This document shows, in pieces, positions 39,721 to 47,671 of a stretch of DNA of 52,641 nt. The stretch is from positions 1 to 52,641 of the forward strand of contig JACKDM010000033.1 of assembly GCA_020633515.1 (NCBI GenBank), written 5' to 3'. The position numbers and the translations under genes were made by a program. Below the pieces are notes generated by a model. It was not told the DNA's origin and did not search any database. It worked only from the letters and a program-made list of their open reading frames with translations. The DNA is from Myxococcales bacterium (GTDB taxonomy: Bacteria; Myxococcota; Bradymonadia; UBA7976; UBA1532). Positions within the stretch are counted from its first letter, which is position 1. The number at the start of each line of letters is the position of its first letter.

Positions 39721-40421
39721 CAGAAAGGGTGGGTCTGACGGAGGACCGGGTGGCCGCCGATGAACCACGGCCCCTCACCGAGCGGCTGGCGGGTGAGCTG
39801 GCGGTCCTTGAGCGTGGAGGCCGAGAGCGCCTCGGGGCGGCGGTTGATCCACTCGATGCCGACGAGCACGCCGCCCTCGACGCGGAACCGCACGCCGATG
39901 GTGCCGTCGTGGTAGACGTAGGCGTCGCTGTCGAGCGCGCCGGAGGTCACGACCTCCCAGATGCAGCCCTGCGGGCAGGCGTAGCAGCTCTTTGTCCTTT
40001 CGATCAGCTCGCGGACCGCGGGCGCCGCCCCGCCAGCGTTGAAGGTCTCGCCCCGGGTGAAGCGGACGTCGAGCACGTGGGCCTGCTCGATGGCGGTGGC
40101 GAAGTCGGCGCGGAGGTAGAGGTGCTCGGTCTCCTGGGGGATCGTGCGGGTCTTGCCGCTGCTCAGGTCGAGGTCGAACGCCTCCTCACCGGCGACGAGC
40201 AGCACGGCGAGCGGCCCCCCGTAGGTGACGCCGAGCTCGCGGCGGGGCGAGAGCTGCCGACGATCCGGCCCCGCTCCCCGTTCCAGCTCCGGTCGCCGCT
40301 CCGGCTCCTGTCGCCGCTCCTCGAACGACACCATCGCCGCCCGCCAGCCGTCGGTGCTGACCTGCAAGTTGCCATCGGGTTTGCGACCGTTCATGCCATC
40401 GCCGCCGTTTGCGTCGTTCAC
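39720..40421 (-). CDS. Unknown 233-aa protein with a CxxCxxxC cluster
   Basis: I do not recognise this protein. GTG at 40421 is the start: GAGGAG lies five bases before it, and no ATG upstream has such a site. After a charged N-terminus (EERRQEPERRPELER) comes a compact domain with GVTYGGPLAVLLVAGEEAF, LYLRADFATAIEQAHVL, then SCYACPQGC (a CxxCxxxC motif that could bind zinc or an Fe-S cluster), AYVYHDGTIGVRFRVEG and GPWFIGGHPVLRQ. No export signal. It is the first gene of the minus-strand cluster, coupled to the kinase-FGE gene by TGATG, and faces the CHAT-TIR gene across 197 bases, so it may be a sensor for that system (inference). Confidence 0.72.
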   Translation of the reverse strand: MNDANGGDGMNGRKPDGNLQVSTDGWRAAMVSFEERRQEPERRPELERGAGPDRRQLSPRRELGVTYGGPLAVLLVAGEEAFDLDLSSGKTRTIPQETEHLYLRADFATAIEQAHVLDVRFTRGETFNAGGAAPAVRELIERTKSCYACPQGCIWEVVTSGALDSDAYVYHDGTIGVRFRVEGGVLVGIEWINRRPEALSASTLKDRQLTRQPLGEGPWFIGGHPVLRQTHPF

Positions 40422-40618
40422 GCGCGCTCCTCGCTTCATCCGGTTGCTGCTCGGTGACCGAGACTGAACACAGAGTGTCAGAAGGGGGGCGTTCGGCAAA
40501 TTACACCGTGATTACTTGGCGACGCTTCAGCCTTGATCGCAGCGCGCTTCACGGTCACCTTGCCCTCACGATGCGGAGGCCGCCGGCGTGCCGCCGGCTG
40601 TCAGCAGGAGGTGGGGAG

Positions 40619-41698
40619 ATGGCAGCGCAGCCGACCGAGGTGATGGTCTTCGGGGTGCCCACGACCGGCGGCTCGACCGGGCCGGCCGAGCCGAGCGACG
40701 TCGCCGGGCGAGCCGACCCGATCGGCTTCGCCGACCGAGAAGATGAGCTCTTCGACGCCCTCGACGAGTCGATCGACGACCGGCGAGTCAACCTGCGGGT
40801 CTACGAGACCCCCGACCTCTCCGAGCTCGTGCGGCGACTGCCGGACGCGCCGTTCGCCGGGCTGCACCTCGTCGCGCATGGCCTCGACGGTGGCTCGATC
40901 GCCGTCGACTTCGGCTTCGGTGACCGGCGCTCGCGCGAGGTGGTGCCCGTCGCGATGGAGGCCGCGCTCGCCGACCGCCAGCTCCGCTTCGCGGTGCTCA
41001 ACGTCTGCAACTCCAAGCCGCTCGCCGAGGCGCTCCGGGCGCACGTCGACTGCGTGATCGGCGTCGACGACGTGCTGCGGTTCGAGACGGCGAGCCTCTT
41101 CAACCGCCCGTTCTACGAGGCGCTCGCGCGGGGCGAGAGCGTCGGTCGCGCCTTCGCGCACGCCCGCTCGGTCGTCATCAACAACCCGCTCTGGGCGAAC
41201 AGGATCGAGCTCTTCGAGCGCGAGCCGGGCGCCGCCGCGCTCGTGCCCTTCCCCGCCGCCGAGCCACCGCCCGTCGAAGGCCCGGCCGACGTCTTCATCA
41301 TCGGCGGCGAGCGCCATCGCCGGGCCATCCGTCGGCTCAAGGGCCACCTCGCGCCCGCGACCACCTTCTCGGTCGTCGTCGACCTCGGGCCGGGCATGGT
41401 CTTCGACGAGGTCGCGCCCGACCAGATCGAGACCGCGCGGCTCGTGATCGTGCTCGTCGGTGAGAAGGACGCGCGCGGGCACTACGAGGCCGAAGACATC
41501 GTGCGCACGATCGAGCGCCGCTGCGGGCGCGGGCGGGTGTCGTTCTTCCCCGTCTCGCTGCCCGGCCATGACCCCCGGCGCGACGGTATGCCCTACGGCC
41601 TCGCCCGCGTCGTCGGCGTCCAGGTCCCCCCGCCCGCCGACTTCGCGGCCGCCGCCGCCGCGATCCGCCGCGTCCTCCGCCGCCTCCCCCCCCGCTAG
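40619..41698 (+). CDS. CHAT (caspase-like) protease fused to a TIR-like domain
   Basis: A 359-aa soluble protein. Residues about 35-205 match the CHAT fold: catalytic His87 in LHLVAHG, catalytic Cys130 in AVLNVCNS, and the following segment VIGVDDVLRFETASLFN with FYEALARGESVGRAF that is typical of caspase-like CHAT proteins. Residues about 224-355 resemble a TIR domain (DVFIIGGERHRRAIRRLKG, DLGPGMVF, IETARLVIVLVGEKDARGHYEAED), though the usual FISYS start is changed and the catalytic glutamate can only be guessed (E290 or E292). CHAT proteases and TIR NADases are effectors in bacterial immunity. The ATG at 40619 has AGGAGG and GGGGAG upstream. It is divergent from the FHA/kinase cluster. Confidence 0.75.
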   Translation: MAAQPTEVMVFGVPTTGGSTGPAEPSDVAGRADPIGFADREDELFDALDESIDDRRVNLRVYETPDLSELVRRLPDAPFAGLHLVAHGLDGGSIAVDFGFGDRRSREVVPVAMEAALADRQLRFAVLNVCNSKPLAEALRAHVDCVIGVDDVLRFETASLFNRPFYEALARGESVGRAFAHARSVVINNPLWANRIELFEREPGAAALVPFPAAEPPPVEGPADVFIIGGERHRRAIRRLKGHLAPATTFSVVVDLGPGMVFDEVAPDQIETARLVIVLVGEKDARGHYEAEDIVRTIERRCGRGRVSFFPVSLPGHDPRRDGMPYGLARVVGVQVPPPADFAAAAAAIRRVLRRLPPR

Positions 41699-41790
41699 CG
41701 CCCCGCGGAACGCCGCGCCCCCCGCCCTGTGTTGCACCTCGCCGCCCCCCGCGCTACCGTGCGCGCTTCGCCGCCCCCGAGGAGCCCGCC

Positions 41791-43029
41791 ATGACCCCGC
41801 TGATCGCGCTGGCCATCGCCCTCGCCCAGCTCGCGCCCGCCGCCGACGCCCAGAAGGCCGACCCCGCCGCGCTCGAACGCCTCGCCCGCGACATCCTCCG
41901 CCAGGTCGAGGAGATGCGCGGCCAGAAGCTCACCCGCCCCATGAAGATGGGCGTCAAGTCGAAGCCCGAGGTCACCGCCTTCATCCGCGAGCGCCTCGAC
42001 GACGAGTACGGCCCCGCCAAGGTCGAGGCCGAGGGGCGCATGCTCAAGCTCATGGGCCTCGTGCCCGAGCCGCTCGACTACGGCAAGTTCATCATCAGCC
42101 TCATGACCGAACAGGTCGCCGGCTTCTATGACCACACCCGCCAGGAGCTGCACATCGCGTCGTGGCTGCCGACGCTCATGCAGGCCCCGGTCATGGCGCA
42201 CGAGATCTTCCACGCCATCCAGGACCAGGAGTGGGGCGGCGGCAAGCTCATCGACTCCAAGACCTACAGCCACGACCGCGTCCTCGCCCACGCCGCGCTC
42301 CTCGAAGGCGACGCCACCGTCGTCATGTTCGACTGGCAGCAGCTCCAGGCCGGAAATCCCATGGACTTCGCCACCTCGGCCTTCATGGTCAACCTCATCG
42401 CCACCAGCCTGCCCATGCAGATGGCGAGCCCCGAGTTCCCGGTCATGGCCGTCGCGCCCGACTACTTCAAGCAGTCGCTGATCTTCCCCTACCAGCAGGG
42501 CCTGCTCTTCGTCGCCGCCCTCCGGCAAGGCGGCCTCGACTGGGCCGCGGTGCGCAAGGTCTACGACGACCCGCCCGAGTCCACCGAGCAGATCCTCCAC
42601 CCCGAGCGCTACTTCCGCGAGCGCGACCGCCCGAGCACCGTCGAGCTGCCCAAGCCTCTGGTCGCCGGCTTCAACCGCCCGTGGGACGGCGTCGCCGGCG
42701 AGTTCCACGCCCGCCAGATCCTCATGACCGCGCTCCCGATCGGCGACGCGATCGCCGGCGCGGCCGGCTGGGACGGCGACTACACCGTGCTCGAGACCAA
42801 GGGCGAGCAGGCCGTCGCCGTCTCCCGCTCGACCTGGGACACCCCCGCCGACGCCGATCAGTGGGCCGCCGCGCTGCGCCGGGTCGACGAGAAGCGCCCG
42901 GCCCCCAAGCCCACGCTCGCGATCGTGCACGAGGGCACCGAGGTCGCCGCCGCGTGGTCGACCGACGCCGCGCTCGCCCGCAGCACCGCGCAGGCCGCCT
43001 TCGAGCGCGCCAAGGTCGAGCGGCGCTGA
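41791..43029 (+). CDS. Secreted gluzincin-like metalloprotease
   Basis: A 412-aa exported protein. A signal peptide (MTPLIALAIALAQLAPAADA) is followed by a helical region, then the zinc motif HEIFH (AHEIFHAIQDQ near residue 137) and a downstream glutamate in ALLEGDATVVMFDW, which fits the third zinc ligand of gluzincins. The C-terminal third (TALPIGDAIAGAAGWDGDY, VSRSTWDTPADADQW) resembles a substrate or propeptide-like beta domain. GAGGAG precedes the ATG. It lies 5 bases before plsY, so the two genes may share a transcript. The substrate is unknown; a role in the extracellular matrix or predation is possible in this group. Confidence 0.8.
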   Translation: MTPLIALAIALAQLAPAADAQKADPAALERLARDILRQVEEMRGQKLTRPMKMGVKSKPEVTAFIRERLDDEYGPAKVEAEGRMLKLMGLVPEPLDYGKFIISLMTEQVAGFYDHTRQELHIASWLPTLMQAPVMAHEIFHAIQDQEWGGGKLIDSKTYSHDRVLAHAALLEGDATVVMFDWQQLQAGNPMDFATSAFMVNLIATSLPMQMASPEFPVMAVAPDYFKQSLIFPYQQGLLFVAALRQGGLDWAAVRKVYDDPPESTEQILHPERYFRERDRPSTVELPKPLVAGFNRPWDGVAGEFHARQILMTALPIGDAIAGAAGWDGDYTVLETKGEQAVAVSRSTWDTPADADQWAAALRRVDEKRPAPKPTLAIVHEGTEVAAAWSTDAALARSTAQAAFERAKVERR

Positions 43030-43033
43030 CCCG

Positions 43034-43636
43034 ATGACCCCCTGGCTGTGTCTGCTCGCCGGCTACCTCGCCGGCTCCATCCCCACCGGCGTCATCATCG
43101 GCCGCCTCGTCGGCCGCGACCCCCGCGCCGCCGGCAGCGGCAACATCGGCGCCTCGAACGTCACCCGCACCCTCGGCAAGCAGTGGGGCGCCGTCACCCT
43201 CGCCGTCGACCTGCTCAAGGGCCTCGTGCCCACGCTCATCGCCCACCGCGTCGCCGGCCTCGAGATCGCGCTCGCCACCGGCTTCGCCGCCGTCGTCGGC
43301 CACTGCTACCCGATCTGGCTCCGCCTCCGCGGCGGCAAGGGCGTCGCGACCGCGTTCGGCGCCGTCGCCGCCGTGCTCCCCATCGTCGCGCTCGTCGCCG
43401 CGATCGTCTGGGCCACCATCGTCTTCTTCACCCGCACCCCCGCGCTCGGCAGCCTCGCCGCCGCCGCGCTCTTCGTCGTGCTGCCCTGGGTCACCGACCG
43501 CCCGTTCGAACTCCACGTCTTCACGCTCGCGCTCTTCGTGCTCATCACCGTGCGCCACGCCGGCAACCTGCGCGTCCTCAAGGGCCGCTGGCTCGCCCGC
43601 AAGAAGCCCCGCCGCCGCCCGCAGCGACGCCGCTGA
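43034..43636 (+). CDS. plsY: Glycerol-3-phosphate acyltransferase PlsY
   Basis: A 200-aa inner-membrane enzyme that transfers acyl groups from acyl-phosphate to glycerol-3-phosphate, the first step of phospholipid synthesis in most bacteria. Five hydrophobic segments fit the known topology. The three active-site loops are present: GSGNIGASNVTRTLG, GHCYPIWLRLRGGKGVATA and VRHAGNLRVLKG. The Arg-rich tail (RKKPRRRPQRRR) is cytoplasmic. It starts 5 bases after the metalloprotease gene. plsX is not in the window. Confidence 0.96.
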   Translation: MTPWLCLLAGYLAGSIPTGVIIGRLVGRDPRAAGSGNIGASNVTRTLGKQWGAVTLAVDLLKGLVPTLIAHRVAGLEIALATGFAAVVGHCYPIWLRLRGGKGVATAFGAVAAVLPIVALVAAIVWATIVFFTRTPALGSLAAAALFVVLPWVTDRPFELHVFTLALFVLITVRHAGNLRVLKGRWLARKKPRRRPQRRR

Positions 43637-43640
43637 GCCG

Positions 43641-44648
43641 CTACCGCAGCCGCCCGTACGACACCCCGAGCAGCCCCAGCCAGCGGGTGTAGTCCGGCCC
43701 CGTCTCGAACGGCGACCCCCACCAGCCCCCGTGCGCCACCAGCGACCACTCATCGCCCACCGGCCGCTCCACCCGCAGCGCCACCGCCGAGCGCCCCTCG
43801 TCGTCGAGCACCTGATCATCCGGCAGCGCCTGCGCCTCGGCGTGGAGGATCCGCACCACGCTCACCCGCCCCGAGACCAGCACCGCGCCCGGCAGCGGCA
43901 CCGTCGCGCTCACGTTCAGCGCGTGCCGCGCGTAGCCGCCCTCCAGCCGCGTCGTGTCGTTGTCGCTCCAGCCATAACCCACCGTGCCCAGCCACGTCCC
44001 CGCGTAGCGCAGCCCCGCCCCCGCCCGCCGCAGCGCGTCCGACGCCCGCCCCTCCTCGTCGCCCCGATAGTCGCGCCCCAGCCACTCGCCGTACACCGAC
44101 GCCTGCCACCGCGCCCGCGTCCACGCCACCCGCGCCCGCCCCCCCACGCTCGTCGCGTCGTAGCTCCCGTCCGGCTTGTAATGGAACCACTCGCCCACTG
44201 GCGCCAGCTCGAACGACCACCCCGCCACGTCGTACCCGACCGGCGCCGTCGCCCGGATCAACGTGAAGTCCCGCGGATGCCGCGGCGCCCGCGTGCTCCG
44301 ATCGCGCAGCTCGGCGACCGCGCCCAGCGTCAGCCGATCGACCAGCACCCCCCGCAGCGCCGCGTCCACCCGCTGATAGAGCGCGTCCTCGCCCTGCCGC
44401 GCCGGCTCGAAGAACCGCACCACGCCGCCCTGCCACGCCCCATCGACCCGCCACCCGCTCGCCGGCCGCGCGCTCTCCGACAGATCGACCACCAGCCGTG
44501 CCGCCGCGCCGCCCGTCTCGGCCTCACCCTCCGACCGCGTGCTGTTCGAATCGTACCCGCCCGCCGCCTCGAGGCGCAGCCCCGGCTCGGCCTGCGCCGT
44601 CGCCGCCAGCATCACCACCGTCGCCAGCACCCGCGCTCGCCGCCGCAC
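43641..44648 (-). CDS. Outer-membrane beta-barrel protein of unknown function
   Basis: A 335-aa exported protein starting at GTG 44648. A signal peptide (RRRARVLATVVMLAATAQA) is followed by an almost uninterrupted series of amphipathic beta strands with aromatic girdle residues (GYDVAGWSFELAPVGEWF, WQASVYGEWLGRDYRG, GYGWSDNDTTRLEGGY, GGWWGSPF). It ends LLGVSYGRLR; the last residue is not aromatic but the preceding strand is barrel-like. It lies two bases downstream of the coiled-coil exported protein gene, so the two form an operon. Convergent with plsY. Substrate unknown. Confidence 0.75.
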   Translation of the reverse strand: MRRRARVLATVVMLAATAQAEPGLRLEAAGGYDSNSTRSEGEAETGGAAARLVVDLSESARPASGWRVDGAWQGGVVRFFEPARQGEDALYQRVDAALRGVLVDRLTLGAVAELRDRSTRAPRHPRDFTLIRATAPVGYDVAGWSFELAPVGEWFHYKPDGSYDATSVGGRARVAWTRARWQASVYGEWLGRDYRGDEEGRASDALRRAGAGLRYAGTWLGTVGYGWSDNDTTRLEGGYARHALNVSATVPLPGAVLVSGRVSVVRILHAEAQALPDDQVLDDEGRSAVALRVERPVGDEWSLVAHGGWWGSPFETGPDYTRWLGLLGVSYGRLR

Positions 44649-44650
44649 GC

Positions 44651-45847
44651 CTACTCACTCTCCAGCGCCTGCGCCCGCGCCTCGAGCTCGGCGCTGCGCG
44701 ACTCCAGCGTCGACCGCGTCTCCAGGAGCTTCGCCCGCCGCGCCTCGATCTGCCGGATCCGCCGCGCGATCGCGTCCGCCGAGAGCGCGTCCACGTCGTC
44801 GAGCAGGCTCGGATCGAAGGTCTCCTCCACGATCAACACCCCGCCGCCACCCGCCGCCAGCTCACCCGGCAGCTCCGGCACCGCCAGCGGCGGCTGCGCC
44901 ACCTCGCCCAGATCCCCACCCGGCGCCGGATCGGCCGCCCCATCGGCGTCGCCCTCCGCGCCCGCAAACGCCGGCGGCCCATCGCTCTCGGCGAACTCCC
45001 CATCGTCACCACCCCCCGCGCCCTCCTCCCCGCCGCGATCCGCCGGCGCCTCCGCCAACGGCGGGCTCGGCTCGTTCCCCGCCGCCGCCGGCCGCCCCTC
45101 ACCCGGCACCGCCACCGCGATCCCCTCCTCGCGCCGCACCCGCTGCCGGTTCCGCTCGTCCTGCACGAAGAGCGCGTCGTCCCGCGCGAACGCCACCGCC
45201 GCCCGCACCAGCCGCTGCCGCTCGCGCAGCGCCTCGAGCCGCGACTCCAGCGTCATCAGCCGCGCCCGCACCTGCTCGGCGTGATCCCGCGTCTCGTCCG
45301 CCAGCTCGCGCAGCTCATCCGGGCTCGCCAGCTCGTCACCCGGCGGCTCGGGCAACGCCGGCGCCGCCTGCAACCGCGGCCGATCGGCCCGCGCCAACGC
45401 CTGCCGCTCCTCGATCAAGCGCCCCAGCCCCTCGAACAAGACCCGCCGCTCCGCCACCGGCGCCGCCGCCAGCGCCGCTCGCCGCCGCGCCAGCTCCGCG
45501 TCGATCAGCTCCACCAGCGCATCACGCGCCGCGTCCACCCGCGACTCCGCGTCCGCCGCGTCCCGATCATGCCCCGCCAGCCGCTCCGAGAGCGCGCGCG
45601 CCTGCTTCAGCCGCGCGTCGAGGCGCGGATCGCGCACCCCGGGCAGCAGCGGGTTGTCGGCGATGGTCTTGAGGGCTTCGATCTCGGCCGCGAGCGCCTC
45701 ATGGGCGGCGGCGAGCTCCTGGCGGGCGGCGTCGATCCGGGTCAGATCGGCGCGAGCGGCGGCGTGGGCGGCCCGGGCGTCGTCGAGCGGCGCGGCCAAC
45801 GCCGGCGCCGTCAGCGACAACGACAGGAAGAAGAGGAGGGTGCGCAT
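44651..45847 (-). CDS. Exported coiled-coil protein of unknown function
   Basis: A 398-aa protein with a signal peptide (MRTLLFFLSLSLTAPALAA) and an alpha-helical coiled-coil body (residues 22-250: HAAARADLTRIDAARQEL, KQARALSERLAGHDRDA, LMTLESRLEALRERQRL). A flexible Gly/Asp/Pro linker (270-335) separates this from a second coil at the end (SADAIARRIRQIEARRAK, TLESRSAELEARAQALESE). No enzymatic motif. It probably forms a periplasmic rod that works with the beta-barrel protein encoded two bases downstream, in the manner of tethers or efflux adaptors, though no adaptor signature is seen. Upstream lies a 189-base gap shared with the divergent gene at 46037. Confidence 0.78.
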   Translation of the reverse strand: MRTLLFFLSLSLTAPALAAPLDDARAAHAAARADLTRIDAARQELAAAHEALAAEIEALKTIADNPLLPGVRDPRLDARLKQARALSERLAGHDRDAADAESRVDAARDALVELIDAELARRRAALAAAPVAERRVLFEGLGRLIEERQALARADRPRLQAAPALPEPPGDELASPDELRELADETRDHAEQVRARLMTLESRLEALRERQRLVRAAVAFARDDALFVQDERNRQRVRREEGIAVAVPGEGRPAAAGNEPSPPLAEAPADRGGEEGAGGGDDGEFAESDGPPAFAGAEGDADGAADPAPGGDLGEVAQPPLAVPELPGELAAGGGGVLIVEETFDPSLLDDVDALSADAIARRIRQIEARRAKLLETRSTLESRSAELEARAQALESE

Positions 45848-45969
45848 CGGCCGGCAGCCTAGCAATCGACGGGCCACCAACGCACGCCCGACGACACGCC
45901 CCCGCCACGTCCGCCGCCCATGGATCCATGACACCCGCCCCGCCGGGCGCCTCAGTTTTCCACGCGCGC

Positions 45970-46017
45970 CAAAACCGCCCCCCGCGGCATCACCGGGCTT
46001 GCAAAACCACCCCCCGC
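45970..46017. repeat. Pair of 16-bp direct repeats upstream of the DHH-like gene
   Basis: CAAAACCGCCCCCCGC (45970-45985) and CAAAACCACCCCCCGC (46002-46017) differ at one base and start 32 bp apart, about three helical turns. They sit 20-67 bases before the ATG at 46037 in an otherwise gene-free gap, so they are candidate regulator-binding sites. Confidence 0.5.
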
Positions 46018-46036
46018 CGACATTGGATGGCCCCCG

Positions 46037-46966
46037 ATGACCGCGCTCGACATCCGCTACACCAATGACCACCGCGAAGCCATCCGCCTCCGCGACCTCG
46101 GCTACGAGCCGCTCGAGTGCGCCTACGGCCAGCACGGATCGGTCCTCGGACCGCTCGAGCTCGATCACCATGGCGAGGAGAGCCACCGAGAGGGCGTCGC
46201 GTTGCGCGCCTGCCGCGACCTCTACGGCGCCCGCGCCCACGACCCCCGCTTCGTCGTCACCGGCACCCCCGACGCCGACGCCACCCTCGCGATCGTCGCG
46301 CTCACCGCGCTCGTGCCCCGCGACAAGATCCCGCCCGTCTTCTACGCCCTCGTCGACGAACACGACACCGACCCCATCGGCAAGGACCTGCTCGCCACCC
46401 CCGAAGGCGAACAGCTCGCCTGGTTCAACCAGCGCCCCGGTCTGCACAACACCGAGCAAGGCTTCCGCGCCGCCGTCGAACAGATGCGCCGCCTCCTCAC
46501 CGACGGCATCGACGACACCGAGCGCGAACAGGTCCGCCGCAACGACCTCGCCCGCCGCCGCAAGGCCATCGAAGGCGTCGTCGCCCTCTACGACCGCGCC
46601 GGCAACCGCCTCGACCGCCCCGAAGACTTCTCCGAGCTCCCCGTCCGCCGCGGCGCCCTCGCCCTCGCCGGCAAGCCCCGCGTCGCCGTCGTGCAATCCG
46701 CCGTCTGGGGCTTCGACGTCTGGTACCGCACCGCGCCCGTCGTCGTCAGCCACGCCGCCCGCATCGCCAAGGTCACCGTCGGCTGCCCCGACCTCGACAC
46801 CGCCGTCCGCCTCTTCGGCCCCGACGGCCTCATGCACGCCTGGCGCGCGCTCGGCAAAGGCTGGGGCGGCCGCGAGACCATCGGCGGCAGCCCCCGCGGC
46901 GTCCGCCTCGGCCAGAGCGAAGCCGACCGCACCGCCATCGCGCTCCTCGACCTCCTCATGGCCTGA
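46037..46966 (+). CDS. Possible DHH-like protein of unknown function
   Basis: A 309-aa soluble protein with motifs recalling the DHH phosphoesterase superfamily. DHHGEESHREG (residues about 44-54) is like the family DHH motif, TGTPDADATLAIVAL resembles the DxDA motif, and VDEHDTDP gives another acidic/His cluster. These residues could form a two-metal site, but the order differs from classical DHH proteins and I cannot name a family. A linker with ERRKAIEGVVALYDRAG-like helices and a C-terminal half ending SEADRTAIALLDLLMA follow. Preceded by a pair of direct repeats. Convergent with the DNA methyltransferase gene (3 bases between stops). Confidence 0.6.
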   Translation: MTALDIRYTNDHREAIRLRDLGYEPLECAYGQHGSVLGPLELDHHGEESHREGVALRACRDLYGARAHDPRFVVTGTPDADATLAIVALTALVPRDKIPPVFYALVDEHDTDPIGKDLLATPEGEQLAWFNQRPGLHNTEQGFRAAVEQMRRLLTDGIDDTEREQVRRNDLARRRKAIEGVVALYDRAGNRLDRPEDFSELPVRRGALALAGKPRVAVVQSAVWGFDVWYRTAPVVVSHAARIAKVTVGCPDLDTAVRLFGPDGLMHAWRALGKGWGGRETIGGSPRGVRLGQSEADRTAIALLDLLMA

Positions 46967-46969
46967 CGC

Positions 46970-47671
46970 TCAGCGCCCCGGCAGCTCCTTCTTCGCGATC
47001 AACAGATGGTTGAAGCCCCGCATGAACACGTTGTCCGCCACCGCCTGCCGCCGCCGGTTGCCCATGCCGAGGTGCTTGTTGTGCCGGGTCACGCAGACGT
47101 GATCGATCGGGCGGAAGTACTGCATCAACAACGCCATGCAGCGGGTGCCGATCGGGACGAAGCCATGCTTCTTCGAGTGGTAGTCGCAGATGTAGATCCC
47201 GACGTAGCGCCGATCGCGCAGCACGCGGAACATCTCGGCGAAGCTCGCATCGAGCGCCTCGAAGTAGGCCTCGTCCGCCGCGTTCAGCCGCCCGATACAC
47301 CGCGGATCGTCGCTGTAGCTCAGGTTGTCGCTGTAGGGCGGATCGGCGAAGACGAAGTCGACGCTCTCGTCGTCGAGCGGCAGCTCGCGCGCGTCGGCCT
47401 GCATGATCTCCGGCCGCGTCGGCGCCAGATCGTAGCCGAGCCCCTTCCGATCGGTGTCCCGGCAGACATCGAGCGTCGTGCCCGACCCGCAGAACGGATC
47501 GACGACCACGTCACCGGGCCGCGTGTAGCGCTGCAACAGGTTCCAGATCACGTACGACGGCGTCGCGCCCCGATAGGCCGCGCTGCCCTGCATGCCGACG
47601 CCGTAGTGTTGCGAAGGGTAGTCCCACAACGTCGTGGGCTCGATACGAAGCGATGGTTTGCTGGGTGGCAT
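46970..47671 (-). CDS. Orphan DNA methyltransferase (N4-cytosine/N6-adenine type)
   Basis: A 233-aa enzyme. The SAM-binding motif DPFCGSGTTLD (residues 58-68) comes before the catalytic motif ADPPYSDN (109-116), the order found in one group of amino-methyltransferases (N4-cytosine or N6-adenine). The start TTLWDYPSQHYG is typical of orphan methylases. No restriction enzyme or specificity subunit is nearby, so the role may be epigenetic regulation or anti-restriction and not host defence. The target sequence cannot be predicted. The ATG at 47671 shares the CATG tetranucleotide with an ATG on the other strand at 47670. Confidence 0.9.
   Translation of the reverse strand: MPPSKPSLRIEPTTLWDYPSQHYGVGMQGSAAYRGATPSYVIWNLLQRYTRPGDVVVDPFCGSGTTLDVCRDTDRKGLGYDLAPTRPEIMQADARELPLDDESVDFVFADPPYSDNLSYSDDPRCIGRLNAADEAYFEALDASFAEMFRVLRDRRYVGIYICDYHSKKHGFVPIGTRCMALLMQYFRPIDHVCVTRHNKHLGMGNRRRQAVADNVFMRGFNHLLIAKKELPGR

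Noticed and set aside
34477..41698. Vertically mobile origin of the CHAT-TIR cluster (integrase, att repeats, tRNA edge)
   Set aside because: No integrase, transposase, terminal repeats or tRNA were seen, and base composition is like the surroundings, so island status is not claimed.
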